Source of the DNA: CAVUMR01 sp963742715
GTDB lineage: Bacteria; Actinomycetota; Actinomycetes; Mycobacteriales; Micromonosporaceae
Assembly (NCBI GenBank): GCA_963742715.1
Contig: CAVUMR010000001.1
Span: 992,001-1,056,000, forward strand
DNA: 64,000 nt
Direction: 5' to 3'
Each line of letters starts with the position of its first letter. The stretch's first letter is position 1. A program made the position numbers and the translations under genes. Under the pieces are notes generated by a model that worked only from the letters and a program-made list of their open reading frames with translations, was not told the DNA's origin and made no database searches. This document shows positions 38,201 through 42,525 of the stretch, in pieces.

Positions 38201-40488
38201 GCGAACTCGTCCAGGAACCCGTTCGCGTACGCGTAGTCGGACTGCCCGGGATTCCCGAACACGGCCGACAGCGAGGAGAACAGCACGAACACGTCGAGCC
38301 GGTCGCCGCGCGTCGCCTCATCGAGGTGTACCGCGCCGAGGATCTTCGGCCGCAGCACCCGGCGTACCTCATCGGGTTGCTTGCGGAAGTAGACCCCGTC
38401 GTTGACGACGCCGGCGCAGTGCAGCACTCCGTCGAGCCCGCCGAGCAGCGTGCGCGCCTCTGCGACGGCCGCCTCCACCTGGCCGGCGTCGGTCAGGTCG
38501 GCGGTGACGTAGTGCGCCTCGGCGCCGGACGCGCGCCAGTCGGCGATCCGCGCCTGCGTCGACTCGCGCGGGACCGCTCCGCGGCCGAGCAGCACGACCC
38601 GCGCCCGCAGCTCCCGGACGAGATAGTCGGCGACGTGGCCGCCGATGCCACCCTCGCCACCGGCGATCAGGTAGGCGCCGCCGTCGCGGAACCCGCCGCC
38701 GCCACCGGCCGGCTGATGACTGGTGTACCGCTGGGCCAGCCGCTGTCCGCCCTGGTAGCGCACCCGATCGCCGGCCGGGGCGCCCAGTTCGGCGAGCGCG
38801 ATCGCGGCCAGTTCCGGCGCGGCGAGAGACCGGTCGTACTCGACCACATGTGCTTGTACCGCCGGAGTCTCGACCGCGATGGTGCGGGCCAGCGCGGCGA
38901 GCGCGGCCTGCGCGGGACGGGCCTCGCCGGGCTCCGTCGAGTACAGCCAGACGAGCGGGCAGGGCCGGTCCGGCCGGCTCTCCACCAGCGCGGTCGCGAT
39001 CGACCACAGCGTGTGGAACTCGTCCTCGCCGGCGTCCACCGAGCCGGCGCCGGCCGCTGAGCCGGCGAACGCCACGACCGCGCCCGCAGTGGGCAGCGCG
39101 CCGTTGAGCTGGTCCACCACGGTCACCCGGTCGTGCCGGGCACGCAGGGCGGCTACCACGTCAGGAGTACCGCCGACCACGATCAGGTGGCCGGGGTCGG
39201 CGGTCGCGGCCGGGGCCGGTTCCGCGACCCACACCGGCCGGTAGCAGGTCAGGTCGGTACCGGCCGGCTCAGCGCTCTCCACGGCCGGCGCTGCGTCGGC
39301 GGCGGGCTCGATATCGGCGGCCGGCGCGCCGTACTTCCCGGCGAGATACGCGGCGAGACTGTCGACGGTGTTGTACTCGAACAGCAGCGTCGGATAGAGC
39401 TGTGCCCCCACCACCTGCTCGAGCTGCGAGCTGATCCGCAGCATGGCGACCGAGTCGAGTCCGAGGTCGTAGAACCCGGCGCCGGTCGGTACCTCCGACG
39501 TGTCCCCGTCCCGCAGGTCGGCCACGATCCGGGTCAGGTGCGCGGTGTACGCGGCAACCGGGTCGGTCTCGCCGCCGGCCGAAGCGGGCGCCGGCATGGC
39601 AGCCGGCTCAGCGGCCGGCGGCTCGACTAGAGCGGGGGCCGGCGCGTCGGCGACCAGCCGGGTCATCAACTCGGCGGACCGGATCCGCTTGATGGTGAGC
39701 GTGCCGAACTCGGCCACGAACCGGCCGGACCCGTCGTAGATCAGGCAGTCGTTGCGGCCGATCTCGCCGGACTCGGACCAGTTCTCGACCTGCGGCATGT
39801 ACGCGTGCCACCGGGCCGGCAGCGAGCGCGGGGCCCGGAACCGCTCGATGAAGATCGGGATGAACGGGTCGCCGGGCGACGGGGTCTGCCCGAACGCCGC
39901 GATCGTGGCCGCGTCGAGCTTGGCCGGATGCAGGTGGAACAGCGCGTCGTGCTTCGGGTCGGCCGCGATCACGTCCAGTTCGGCGAGGAGATAGTCGGTA
40001 CCCCGGTACAGCGCGCCGGTACAGGCCATCCGCGGGCCGTGCTTGATCTCCTCGGTGCGCGCCTGCGCGTACAACTCCTCCATCGAGCCCTGCCGCAACG
40101 CACCGGAACGGAGCGCGGCGAGGTCGATCGGCGGCGGTTCCGGCAGGTCGCAATCGGTCAGCTCGGCGGTGCAGTTGCGTCGCCACGGTGCGTGCTCCGC
40201 GCCGGCGACCCGGCTCTCCACCAGGACGCTCCGCACGCCGTCCCGCTCCTCGCCGACGACCACCCGGATGTCCCGGTCCAGGCCGTCCGCGGTGGCGACC
40301 GCTTCGGAGAACAGGATGTTGCGCAGCAGCACCCGCTCGGGGTCGAAGCCCTTCGCCGCGACGATCCGCAGCACGATGTCCAGGAACGTCACGCCGGGCA
40401 TCACCGAGACGCCGTGGACGCGATGGTTCTGCATCACGAAGTCCGTGTGCTTCAGCGTCAGGTGACATTCGATCCGACCAGCGCTCAC
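17272..40488 (-). CDS. lnmJ: Leinamycin-type trans-AT polyketide synthase ending DUF-SH-TE
   Basis: About 7738 residues. GTG at 40488 is preferred over an upstream ATG because GAAGGAG precedes it by 8-9 bases. Domains by approximate residue: DH (5-270, HRVHGVSVMP), ACP (313-387), KR (413-833); KS1 (877-1297), degenerate ACP-like insert (1347-1415), ECH of PksI/ECH2 type (1583-1833, GFTPGMGATY), tandem ACPs (1867-1947, 2012-2097); KS2 (2220-2650), DH (2873-3133), KR (3140-3583, YAAAS where YxxxN is usual), C-methyltransferase (3610-3930, VLEVGAGTGG), ACP (3977-4060); KS3 (4120-4557), DH (4747-5007, HLVGGARWVP), KR (5040-5477), ACP (5547-5623); KS4 (5695-6122), two ACPs (6417-6497, 6520-6597), DUF (6617-6933), SH lyase (7023-7423, Lys near 7263 in SLSKDFG), TE (7460-7737, GTSFGG). 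All four KS have Cys and both His. No AT is present; the AT-OX acts in trans. DUF-SH-TE is the hallmark of leinamycin-family synthases, where SH cleaves a cysteine adduct to leave a thiol on the chain. Two separate twin-ACP modules point to two beta-branch positions. Confidence 0.96.
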   Translation of the reverse strand: MSAGRIECHLTLKHTDFVMQNHRVHGVSVMPGVTFLDIVLRIVAAKGFDPERVLLRNILFSEAVATADGLDRDIRVVVGEERDGVRSVLVESRVAGAEHAPWRRNCTAELTDCDLPEPPPIDLAALRSGALRQGSMEELYAQARTEEIKHGPRMACTGALYRGTDYLLAELDVIAADPKHDALFHLHPAKLDAATIAAFGQTPSPGDPFIPIFIERFRAPRSLPARWHAYMPQVENWSESGEIGRNDCLIYDGSGRFVAEFGTLTIKRIRSAELMTRLVADAPAPALVEPPAAEPAAMPAPASAGGETDPVAAYTAHLTRIVADLRDGDTSEVPTGAGFYDLGLDSVAMLRISSQLEQVVGAQLYPTLLFEYNTVDSLAAYLAGKYGAPAADIEPAADAAPAVESAEPAGTDLTCYRPVWVAEPAPAATADPGHLIVVGGTPDVVAALRARHDRVTVVDQLNGALPTAGAVVAFAGSAAGAGSVDAGEDEFHTLWSIATALVESRPDRPCPLVWLYSTEPGEARPAQAALAALARTIAVETPAVQAHVVEYDRSLAAPELAAIALAELGAPAGDRVRYQGGQRLAQRYTSHQPAGGGGGFRDGGAYLIAGGEGGIGGHVADYLVRELRARVVLLGRGAVPRESTQARIADWRASGAEAHYVTADLTDAGQVEAAVAEARTLLGGLDGVLHCAGVVNDGVYFRKQPDEVRRVLRPKILGAVHLDEATRGDRLDVFVLFSSLSAVFGNPGQSDYAYANGFLDEFARWRAGRPDRSGHTLSVNWPYWADGGMRLSADVIAESERTTGLGALPTGAGLDVLRQALTGTEPQLAVGYGTEARYRSSLPVTSAPEAPAAPATEPAAVAPVTGSTPQPRDTDDIAVIGVSGRYPGARDLAEFWSNLAEGRDCVVEVPDERWDHDAIYHPDKHETGRTYGKWGGFLDGYDQFDPAFFGISRKDAERMDPQERLFLQTCWHTLEHAGYHPQALAEHPVGVFAGVMWNHYQLVQDSPDGVTPTAMHASIPNRVSYALGLTGPSIAIDTACSSSLTAIHLAVESLRRGECDLALAGGVNVMTHPQKYLQLAQGQFLATDGRCRAFGEGGSGYVPGEGVGAVLLKPLAQARADGDRVCAVIKGSFLNHAGRTSGFTVPSPTGQAAVVRSALERSGIPASTIGYVEAHGTGTSLGDPIEIEGLGRAYEGVAPGSCAIGSVKSNIGHTESAAGVAGVTKVLLQFEHGELAPSLHAEQLNPHIDFSSSPFTVQRSRAPWPRPATAPRRAGVSAFGAGGANAHVLLEQDETVRPASGWDGDCLFVLSARTDSALRDYATAYLAYLDRPASADQPLSGRRDNVLLPHIAEVLGVPESDVDTSDTLEGAGLDAKRLVDLLGRVVDVPVNEVLAEVGMDTTVSALADRCAAFVSSDGWCPDGHCLDDLAYTSQVGRAQMAKRFAVVVRDLPALREALDRFVRGEPAGVAVPAPADQADPVELFRAGRLHELAALWQSGTDVTWADCYPRPGAAHRPRRIPLPVYPFEERRYWLGGWQSAAAPRRLEMAVPAAPDVALAPVVTPEPKPEPELELDTVPVEPTSGDEVELRVVGDSIALVVMRAAMFTDGLIDGLRRAFDEIARRDELGAVVLTGTGNVFSMGGTREALARLAAGKGKFTDASTLYEIVLQCDRPVVAAMQGHASGGGLAFGLNADLVVMAEEAIYRANFLSYGFTPGMGATYLLEHRFGRALASDLLYTGRSYTGAELRQRGASVQVVPTADVLKVALEAAQSVASKPAAAVRALKTELAGRITGELTSVIEREVALHERVLGADAARMVEEHFAKVSRFRQEPVAQPAPRVEAAPAASVAPVAPAAPTAPVAPAVDSAAVRAAVEEVLCGTLYLPREELDAQTSFSELGLDSVGAVEVSRDLGRRFGVELDSVIVYDHPTMETLTAAVVAACTDVHQREAQAAQLVAPAPAPAPAPLVEAAPAPAPAPLVEAPPAPAPAPLVEAPPAPAPAPAPVVAAPVAPAVDPAAVRAAVEEVLCGTLYLPREELDAQTSFSELGLDSVGAVEVSRDLGRRFGVELDSVIVYDHPTVETLTAAVVAACTDVHQRETEAAQIVNAPAPAPVTAPAPAPAPAPAPAPASESTAPVGLAPLHGSVPAASTSQVPSQVTSQVTGPVVLAPVNAAAPTEPPPPAAGPVTLAPVEPVAPVASVPPSVEPRVEPATTPVRGNGSGGIAVIGMSGRFPDAPDLDTFWTNLANGHCSIREVPAHRWDPEAVFDPDRTAPGRTYSKWAATLDGADRFDAAFFNLSPLEAEAMDPQQRLFLEEAWRGLEGAGYATGPKTKLRCGVYVGCGAGDYDQLLATSGDADSGHAFLGSSPSILAARIGYLLNLNGPTLAVDTACSSSLAAVHLACESIRSGECELALAGGVALMLTPRLHIRTSKTGMLSPTGTSAPFDANADGIVMGEGVGVVVLKDLDRAIADGDHIHGVIRGSGMNGDGKTNGITAPSANSQADLLRRVHASAGVDQAEIGFVEAHGTGTPLGDPIEVKALGQVFGSGAGDPDRTRTGYCGLGSVKGNIGHTTMAAGIAGLLKLLLSLRHKQLPPTPNFRAINPKIDLSGSPFYVVDRLTDWTPNDAGTRVGTVSSFGFSGTNCHVVVAEAPAPPRSPEREAGAQVLVPVSARTAAALDTSLGNLATALRGGAELSDVACTLGIGRRHLRHRAAFVVRDVPELVRKLEATAAGRAEEGCYRGTGEAAATPGGATGSLDELARAYVNGAELDWTALVARTGGRRIPLPTHPFQSTRHWVSGDSGTPAAGAARPAGSRAAGAAPAAESNAASNGHARNGRANGNGHANGNGHANGNGRPVDGAVLAAAAQPALEVTVRPQDWLVDQHRVAGVRILPGAACLDLAMSAAATAAPGRPVSLTSVRWLRPVEVAETRVLRLRLIAESSDRIAFTLVDRDEPDAAYAQGRIAIGTTSLTGRAARADGTGSVDLADIRRRCRETRSGSSLYHDFDNAGVSYGPPFRLLREVRVGTDEALGRLSAPGDPVSDRTAGWPPHVLHPAVLDAAFQTVAAVRTGAGGALVPFSLDSLEVLAPLTGPTCAHAVADSGDRYTIRITDETGQLLVRATGFVVRQLRDAVEGMTYTPVWRDAPALRSVDATAGARVAVLYSGAGASLARALVARHADATVTELRYDLDPALAGINPPYDTVYLVGAGDPAAPAEDDPAALSLFRLVKRANDGWSRTATTLKVIVTGAVPVGAAGNDTTAGTRDGTDPVQPHAAGLLGLTLAIAAEHPRWSVGCVDVGTEPATDPDRLAGAIVAEDLNERLVALRDGRRLVRRLAPARLRPATQSGPYRHGGVYLIVGGTGGIGYELSRHLARQVQARLVWVGRRPHDASIDRQLARIEELCGKAIYVQADVADEAAMRAAVAEARARFGPVQGAFHAALVLRDQTLAGMDESTFTSVLAPKVRGAAVFGRVLADEPLDFLTYFSSAAAFVEGGGQGNYAAASTFEDSYAWYLRQQSGRPVSVVNWGFWGTVGAVASDEHLRRMARLGIEPIGPQQGFDALSRLLLTGVPQALVIKANADGLAQFPIDRAADQAADQVPDPATGRAAFGELDVLACDLVRRTVGDLVRREPSPDVPAGYRRLFGALGAMVDRAPAGELSADALLRRHPELAPHVRLLRRCVAALPAILSGTGNAMEVLFPAGSMELVEELYRGHPLSDHYNGLLADGVADVVRRVAGTGRTARVLEVGAGTGGSSAAVLAACAETGLPVEYCYTDISSAFLHHGQAEFGERYPFVSFRPLDIDRDPAGQGFEVGTYDAVLATNVLHATPSLDRTLAHVGALLRPAGRILVNEVTRVSDFLTATFGLMSGWWAYTDDADRLPGGPLLAPDRWRSRLRGNGFDAVELRGVPGLPDAEQDQCVFTAEWQSTGATAPVAPAAPASVVEPARVVEPAREPARDVVSAPVPPADLTPADLEDATGEYVARVFAEILKFDPAELDPRTTFENFGVDSLISLNIINRFEQDLGDLPSTLLFEYLTIDALAAHLVEQYPDQLSALLTPPAETPAAVVEPPAIERPVVEAPVVETQPVVETRPVVEEAPPVKAPEPVTVRQETPPTISGDIAVIGVKGRYPNSPDLDTFWQNLAGGVECISEVPADRWDWREHFDPKPGTSQRSYSRWGGFIEGVDQFDPAPFGILPREAVHIDPQERLFLETSWQLLEENGYLGAGTHESKTGVFVGVMYGTYGQIGATRWPQGELSGAHSAYWSVANRVSYTFDFQGPSFAVDSACSSSLTAVHLACESLRRGDCTMAIAGGVSLILHPAHFVSLCSMNMLSADGHCKVFDDRADGFVPGEGVGAVLLKPLARAIADGDEVWAVIKGGAVNAGGKTAGYTVPNPNAQAALVAEALDRSGVDASTVSYIEAHGTGTSLGDPIELAGLARAFSAAGQAGDRAAEPCAVGSVKANIGHLEAAAGIAGLTKVLLQLRHKELAPVVNLDRINPKINFSEGTFAPVRDRRPWDRPVVGSSEVPRRAGVSSFGAGGANVHLVLEEYGSQPDDADPSDRARDAGEQVFVLSARTSAQLSDYAGEVADFLDGDGRDSSLPALAYTSQVGRRPMAERLAVTARDTGELAARLREYATAGSAEGTVTEGVVTGKVGRGEAPRVQPDASPAELAADWVRGAEVDWLARWGGRRPTVAFPTYPFARQRFWVDAAGPVGVAPAETAVDAASAEAAPADEPVTLDRRFDDDRLTEHLVGGARWVPAAAHLQLVHTELVRAAVGGEAVAEPVALRDVRWPQPLNLDEASAQVVLGLEPVGSNGGGPERRFTVGAPDGTAVYAEGRVAPAGTNGRRSVDLSAVRSRCLEPIDIDGFYGELRAAGLEHGPRLRVVRQLSRGDHEALALLEPGTGNGTGTGTAPLDMALLDGALQALACLCAGDTGYVPVTVASIACKAPLTGPCWATVRDVTPAGRTGRAGGAGTRRFDLDIVDSDGRVLVAVDGLVAAPVGGSVRSAGEPAPVAAAGALEGAAPVERDGGTTVRYYRPGWERESLTGSRSVPAQVLVRVPDPALREAVVEQLTAAGAGTTVLAAGAVPDDATAVDAVVVAGADRTARSSPGNAADGLDDGLYAVLDLVTPLLADRGRSPLRVLFAHSGDPDRSLPQHTAVGAALRTLCLEHSRLSATRLSLDESSATVAEVANRLVDEICTDRTGAAEVMYRGGARWRKALDEFTPIDGPGLESPLRTGGVYLITGGAGALGLTFARYLAERNAAAIVLAGRSAPDGDRLAEVRQSLADTGTELRYEQADIADAAAAQQLVAGIRERYGALHGVIHAAGVHHDRRAVQKSRAELVEVLRPKVAGTVALDEATRDDELDFFVLFSSVVGETGNLGQVDYAYANAFLNSFAELRERLRIGGDRHGRTVSIGWPLWRDGGMVVDAATEELFARRWNMVPLSTEHGLTAFQHGLTGSDSSFMVVESPVVESPVASSPASPAAESPVARPAVESQPVDCPVDSASSAVAAALVTAPTTAGTPAEAAEAAGAGSAELAPAVERELQGLSCGFLMVEPSDVDLHADLMELGFDSISLTELVNKLNERYDLDLLPTVLFECPTLADLTGYLLANEPAAIAARHSEPAEPADNKPAAPAAPVEEPAAVAVEERPAAVVEERRASKPVAEERPVVDEPVSTPTARREVAIIGISGVLPGSADLNEFWQHLTAGTDLVRPVPEDRTELLAAPETRELRGGFLDGVAAFDAPLFGTSPREAALMDPQQRLFLQAVWRVMEDAGYRPSSLAGTTTGLFAGVSTNDYLDLMTRSGMPVQAHQATGVSHAVLANRVSHLLDLRGPSEAVDTACSSALVAMHRAARSILTGECELAIAGGVNVIASPGLFEAFTKSGMLSPDGRCKTFDASADGYVRGEGVGAVLLKPLDRAVADGDHIYGVLKGSAVNHCGRSTSLTAPNPEAQADVLVQAYRAAGVDPASVTYLEAHGTGTSLGDPVEIEGMKKAFARLYDDWDLPAPDRPHITVGAVKTSIGHLEAAAGIAGVLKVLLAMRHRELPANLHFHQANPYLRLDGTPFRLATERQPWEPALDEDGRPVRRAGVSSFGFGGSNAHVVLESYQQPDRPVRERAQAQVVPLSARTPEALNGYADRLADALDERADLDRVAYTLQTGREQLRERLAVVASTVPELVEALRAAAEGRPAPGLYRGTAPERRDTAPGADPDQPAEALAEAWVGGAVVDWTARWSYPPGRLPLPSFPFDPTTYWFDSPDRRAEKAPAAPASRPAEPASTPVDTAIKEATLHTQSAPGRRAPTRRPGPAVRLAPTAGKPVVQPAPATERAPMAEPAPKAVPAPKAVPAPQAEPAPVAAAPSTPAAATAIAPPEPAPTAPAAPSADAGGVPMELAQPAAGADEVADVVRARLSEVLGIPAGEIPADRPFAELGLDSIFRMDLARELNDIYGLDLKAVDLYDHDTVALLSGAIATAASSVAAAAPVAAQPAAPVQPAAEPAGDQDGDLAGALTETVSSLLGRALDQSATFADNGLSSFDMLKVVNSLEHQVGALRKTLLFDQPTFAELADHLATERGLTAAQLRDTEVADASTVAPPTAFDDGQPVVVHRRDLDNHESIAATVAELDRVHAREGGLPGRDIAPFVFLGSARGGYFNFSRRHNVIFTWTYVGPDDYFTELVGEYVEYARQAGLQPALLSLTDLDEVDGRPFSSTPFGALQRIESLKDFTLAGTQMRRLRWFLQKFSRAGTARTVEYQVGSDPAVDQQIAELIDQWAAAKKMVNPYVARVRAEIAQGLLAPRHRMFLTYLDETLANAVIVTEMPALDGYLLDLEFYPKGMATGGLETAIVAIIEALRDEGRTMFSFGASFGATVGDSEHASAEETAAIEELKSVNVFTGEGNFRFKNKFRPTNLPIYLCQPADEPQARISDIILMIASPVAHSGQADESAPAADASAPTPAAPAAPKPAAATKQPAPAAAPKPAVAKPAAPTPAAATTPAAAPAVAPTLPAPAGQPETLTARERVLAEYGNNALAIPTGKVDFDLLTDSWAELGAPYVRHELAALNEVLTADRRTDGGPSDDVAGQDTLPFDTVIPTTSGRAAEALLCRAWPNRKPLVLHNNAFFTWPTNLVEAGFTPVQLAGTGTAAGDWADLDLDELRGQLAGKADQIAFVCVETSTNSRCGRAISLANLRAVRELTREYDIPLVLDATRIVENAYQIIAAGSGYADADVWTVVRELLSLADSATISLSKDFGLDFGGLVLTNDPAVGQLLAERTAMRGPEVNLAGRRLIRAALDDRSRVTAGVQARMRAVTRLREALVEAGAPVVSPVTGHCVVVDLEQVPEFRGLREPVASFLAWMYRDTGVRGAPHLTGARDSRLVRLAVPVGLPEPDVERLTSRLADLFRAGTEIPDLTSSGDSSGPPAYRQVGSVQRQSAAPMTSTGTPTSTDSPILGILAEHHSGVEHRLLTVPGGEAEVFVAGSGPAVLLMHPFNIGAGVFARQFQGLTDRYRLIAVHHPGVGGTTAADDITLNGIAEQAMAALRQVGAGDRVHVLGTSFGGLTAQAFALRYPAETTSLTLVCSSYKIGNRIGEISRLALVAKEDFDHVIRSTGSERLRDERDYLEQILLRCESMDPRTGLRYLDEFAGNPDLLARLPEIEPNTLVLHGRYDSIIPQKTAHLLHGAIPHARYTELTEGGHFPYLTSPDEFNATLLEFLDQQEKEGRTK
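17280..18110 (-). other. Thioesterase domain of the PKS
   Basis: Alpha/beta-hydrolase fold at the end of the PKS with nucleophile elbow GTSFGG, a following LHGRYDSIIP segment (acid region) and GGHFPY (His). It would release or macrolactamise the chain; in leinamycin the TE forms an 18-membered lactam with the amine of the D-Ala starter. Confidence 0.9.
18220..19420 (-). other. SH domain: PLP-dependent cysteine lyase
   Basis: Resembles beta-eliminating lyases (tryptophanase/tyrosine phenol-lyase class). Visible features are TTSGRAAEA (cofactor phosphate region), CVETSTNSRCG, PLVLDATR (Asp that contacts the pyridine nitrogen) and SLSKDFG (Schiff-base Lys). In leinamycin the SH domain cleaves the C-S bond of an L-cysteine adduct on the growing polyketide to install sulfur. 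It is the defining domain of this family. Confidence 0.93.
19690..20640 (-). other. DUF domain preceding SH
   Basis: About 315 residues with the look of a GNAT/DUF2156-type acyltransferase fold (FVFLGSARGGYFNFSRRH, YLDETLANAVIVTE, YPKGMATGG, FSFGASFG). In leinamycin-type synthases this domain always accompanies SH; its proposed part in cysteine addition is uncertain. It sits directly after the twin ACPs of the last module. Confidence 0.85.
34190..34900 (-). repeat. Tandem ACP pair encoded by near-identical DNA
   Basis: Two copies of about 270 bases (about 34630-34895 and 34180-34450) encode almost identical ACPs with GLDSVGAVEV. They are separated by a proline/alanine-rich linker (about 34480-34620) that is itself a repeat built on a PAPAPLVEA unit. 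The near-identity at DNA level indicates a recent duplication or gene conversion. Twin ACPs are common in modules where beta-branching occurs. Confidence 0.92.
34990..35740 (-). other. Cis ECH2-type enoyl-CoA hydratase domain in the PKS
   Basis: Crotonase fold with oxyanion-hole region QGHASGGGLAFGLNADLVV and YGFTPGMGATYLLEHRFG. This matches the decarboxylating ECH2 group (PksI-like). It lies between KS1 and the tandem ACPs, marking this module as a beta-branching site. The partner ECH1 dehydratase is not in the window. Confidence 0.88.
36246..36450 (-). other. ACP-like insert lacking the phosphopantetheine serine
   Basis: Inside the post-KS1 linker, between the flanking-domain segments YLAYLDRP and LAYTSQVGRAQMAKRF, about 95 extra residues are found that are absent from the linker after KS3. 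The insert reads like a carrier protein (LLPHIAEVLGVPESDVD, then GAGLDAKRLVDLLG), but the residue after GLD is Ala, not Ser. It cannot be phosphopantetheinylated and may be a docking element. Confidence 0.65.
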
Positions 40489-40588
40489 CGTGGTGACTCC
40501 TTCAGCAGTTGCTGTTGGACATCGGCTCTTGGACATCGGCTTTTCTGTTCAGGCCCGCTCGGGCTTGGACTGGGGCATCGGCCTGCCG

Positions 40589-42253
40589 TCACCGGCCCCG
40601 CCGGCACGCCTCGTCGTCCGGCGCCGGGTCGGCGGGGCTGTGCCACACCACCTCCGGCTGTGCGGACTCGCGCACCCACCGGGCCGCGGTGTCCCGCAGG
40701 CCGGAGCGGTCGACCTTCCCGTTGCGGTTGAGCGGCGCGTCGGAGAGCTGCCACAGACGCTTGGGCAGCATGTACGCGGGTAGCCGGTCGGCCAGTCGCA
40801 GCGCCAGCGCGGCCAGGTCGACCGGATCCGACGCGATCACGAACGCGACCAGTACCGCCGCCGCGGCGTCGTCCACCGCACAGGCGACCGCGTCGGCACC
40901 GGGTACCTCGGACCGGATCGTGTGCTCGACCTCGGCCAGTTCGATCCGGTAGCCCTGCACCTTCACCTGGTTGTCGGTACGACCCAGGTGCAGCAGCCCG
41001 TGCTCGTCGCTGCGCTGCGCGCGGTCGCCGGTGCGGTACCAGGTGCGACCGTCCAGCTCGATGAACCGGCCTTGGTCGTCGGCCGGGTCCAGGTAGCCCC
41101 GGAACATCTGCGGTCCGGTGAAGCACAGCTCCCCGTCGGGTACGTCGGTGCTGCCGACATCGCCGGCACTCTCGGCGGCGTCGGTCCCGTCGGTGGGTAC
41201 CAGCCGGTACTCCATGTCGTCGTTCGCCCAGCCCACCGGCACCGTCCCGTTGGACGCGACCGGCGCGGCCTCCCCGGGCGGGCAGCGCAGCCCGGTACAG
41301 GACACGGTCAGCTCGGTCGGCCCGTACAGGTTGTCCAGCACGGCGTTCGGTGCCGCGTCCTGCCAGTACCAGGCGCTGTGCCCCGGCAGCGGCTCGCCGC
41401 AGAACACCGAGTACCGCAGGCCCGGCAGCGCCTCCGGCGCGAGCAGGTCCTTGGCTTTGAGCGAGTTGACCAGGCTCGGCGTGGAGACCCACACGGTCAG
41501 GTCGTACGTACGCGCGTACCGGGCCGGCTGCAACGCCTGCAACCGGTTCATCGCGCACAGGCAGGCGCCGGTGCTCCACGCGATCCAGACCTCGAACATG
41601 GACAGGTCGAAGGTCAGCTCGTACACCTGCGTGACGTTGTCGCCCGGCCCCACGTCATACCGGGGGAGCATCGCGGTCAGGTACGCGCTGAAGTTCGCGT
41701 GCGAGATCGGTACACCCTTGGGCTGTCCGGTGGAACCCGAGGTGAACAGCAGGTACGCGAAGTCGTCGGTGGACCGCGCGGCGGTGGTGGGCTCGCCGCC
41801 ACCGTCCCCGGGCACGATCACCCGCGGCCGGAGTGCGGCGGACACCTCGACGTCACCCGGTACGAGCAACGGGGCGTCCGGACGGGCGGCCGCGATCTCG
41901 TCGAGTTCCGCGGCGCCGGCGGTGTCCACCACCAGCGCGTCGAGCTCGGCCGCCGCCACGATGCCGGCGTTGCGCTCGCCCGGCGCGTCCGGGCTCAGCG
42001 GTACCACCGTCGCCCCGGCGTACAGCCCGGCCAGGAACCCGGCGTACGCCTCCAGGCTCTTCGCCGCGAGCAGCCCGACCCGCCGGGGCCGCCGGCCATC
42101 CGCGGTCAGCGCGGCAGCCCAGGCGGTGGCGAGCCGGTCCAACTCCGCGTACGTCCACCGCTGCGATCTGATGCGCAGGGCCGGGGCGTCCGGGTGACGC
42201 GCCGCGGCGGCGCGGAACCAGCCGTCGAGTACCTCGGGGGGACCGGACGTCAC
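40589..42253 (-). CDS. lnmQ: Stand-alone adenylation enzyme, DltA-like (starter activation)
   Basis: A 554-residue adenylate-forming enzyme. Start GTG at 42253 overlaps the carrier-protein stop (GTGA). Motifs: FTSGSTGQPKG (P-loop), YELTFDLSMFEVW, VWVSTPSLVNSL, FCGEPLPG, NLYGPTELTVS, YRTGDRAQR and the C-terminal NGKVDRSGL. The FCGE and VWxSTPS segments resemble D-alanine:carrier ligases (DltA) more than ordinary NRPS A domains, so I infer D-Ala, as for LnmQ, although another small amino acid is possible. Pocket positions read roughly DLFVVCLVS. It would load the carrier protein encoded just upstream. Long normal length, both N and C subdomains present. Confidence 0.92.
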   Translation of the reverse strand: MTSGPPEVLDGWFRAAAARHPDAPALRIRSQRWTYAELDRLATAWAAALTADGRRPRRVGLLAAKSLEAYAGFLAGLYAGATVVPLSPDAPGERNAGIVAAAELDALVVDTAGAAELDEIAAARPDAPLLVPGDVEVSAALRPRVIVPGDGGGEPTTAARSTDDFAYLLFTSGSTGQPKGVPISHANFSAYLTAMLPRYDVGPGDNVTQVYELTFDLSMFEVWIAWSTGACLCAMNRLQALQPARYARTYDLTVWVSTPSLVNSLKAKDLLAPEALPGLRYSVFCGEPLPGHSAWYWQDAAPNAVLDNLYGPTELTVSCTGLRCPPGEAAPVASNGTVPVGWANDDMEYRLVPTDGTDAAESAGDVGSTDVPDGELCFTGPQMFRGYLDPADDQGRFIELDGRTWYRTGDRAQRSDEHGLLHLGRTDNQVKVQGYRIELAEVEHTIRSEVPGADAVACAVDDAAAAVLVAFVIASDPVDLAALALRLADRLPAYMLPKRLWQLSDAPLNRNGKVDRSGLRDTAARWVRESAQPEVVWHSPADPAPDDEACRRGR

Positions 42254-42525
42254 CGGTCCACCTCCACCGGCGTCCCGGCGTTGCGTAGTTGGGACAGCGT
42301 CGACCAGGTCACACCCGGCGTGCTGAAGGTGGCCGGCTTGATGCTCTCGTCCGGAAACGTCACGTCGTACGTGTCCTCGAGGTCGGCGAGCAGGCCGACC
42401 GTGCCGACCGAGTCGAGCCCGAGTGCCGGCAGGCTCATGTCCTCGTGGAGCGGGATGTCTTCCGGCAGCGCCGGCAGGTAGCCCCGCATGAGCTCGACAA
42501 ACGTCTGGTCCCACTGCTGCGCCAT
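42250..42525 (-). CDS. lnmP: Stand-alone peptidyl carrier protein for the starter unit
   Basis: A 91-residue carrier protein; ATG at 42525 is chosen because GAGAGGGG lies six bases upstream (an in-frame ATG seven codons earlier has no such site). Motif GLDSVGTVGLL contains the phosphopantetheine Ser (about residue 37). It overlaps the adenylation gene by 4 bp, so the two are almost certainly a loading pair like LnmP/LnmQ. It is the first gene of the long minus-strand operon and faces a divergent gene at 42771. Confidence 0.92.
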   Translation of the reverse strand: MAQQWDQTFVELMRGYLPALPEDIPLHEDMSLPALGLDSVGTVGLLADLEDTYDVTFPDESIKPATFSTPGVTWSTLSQLRNAGTPVEVDR

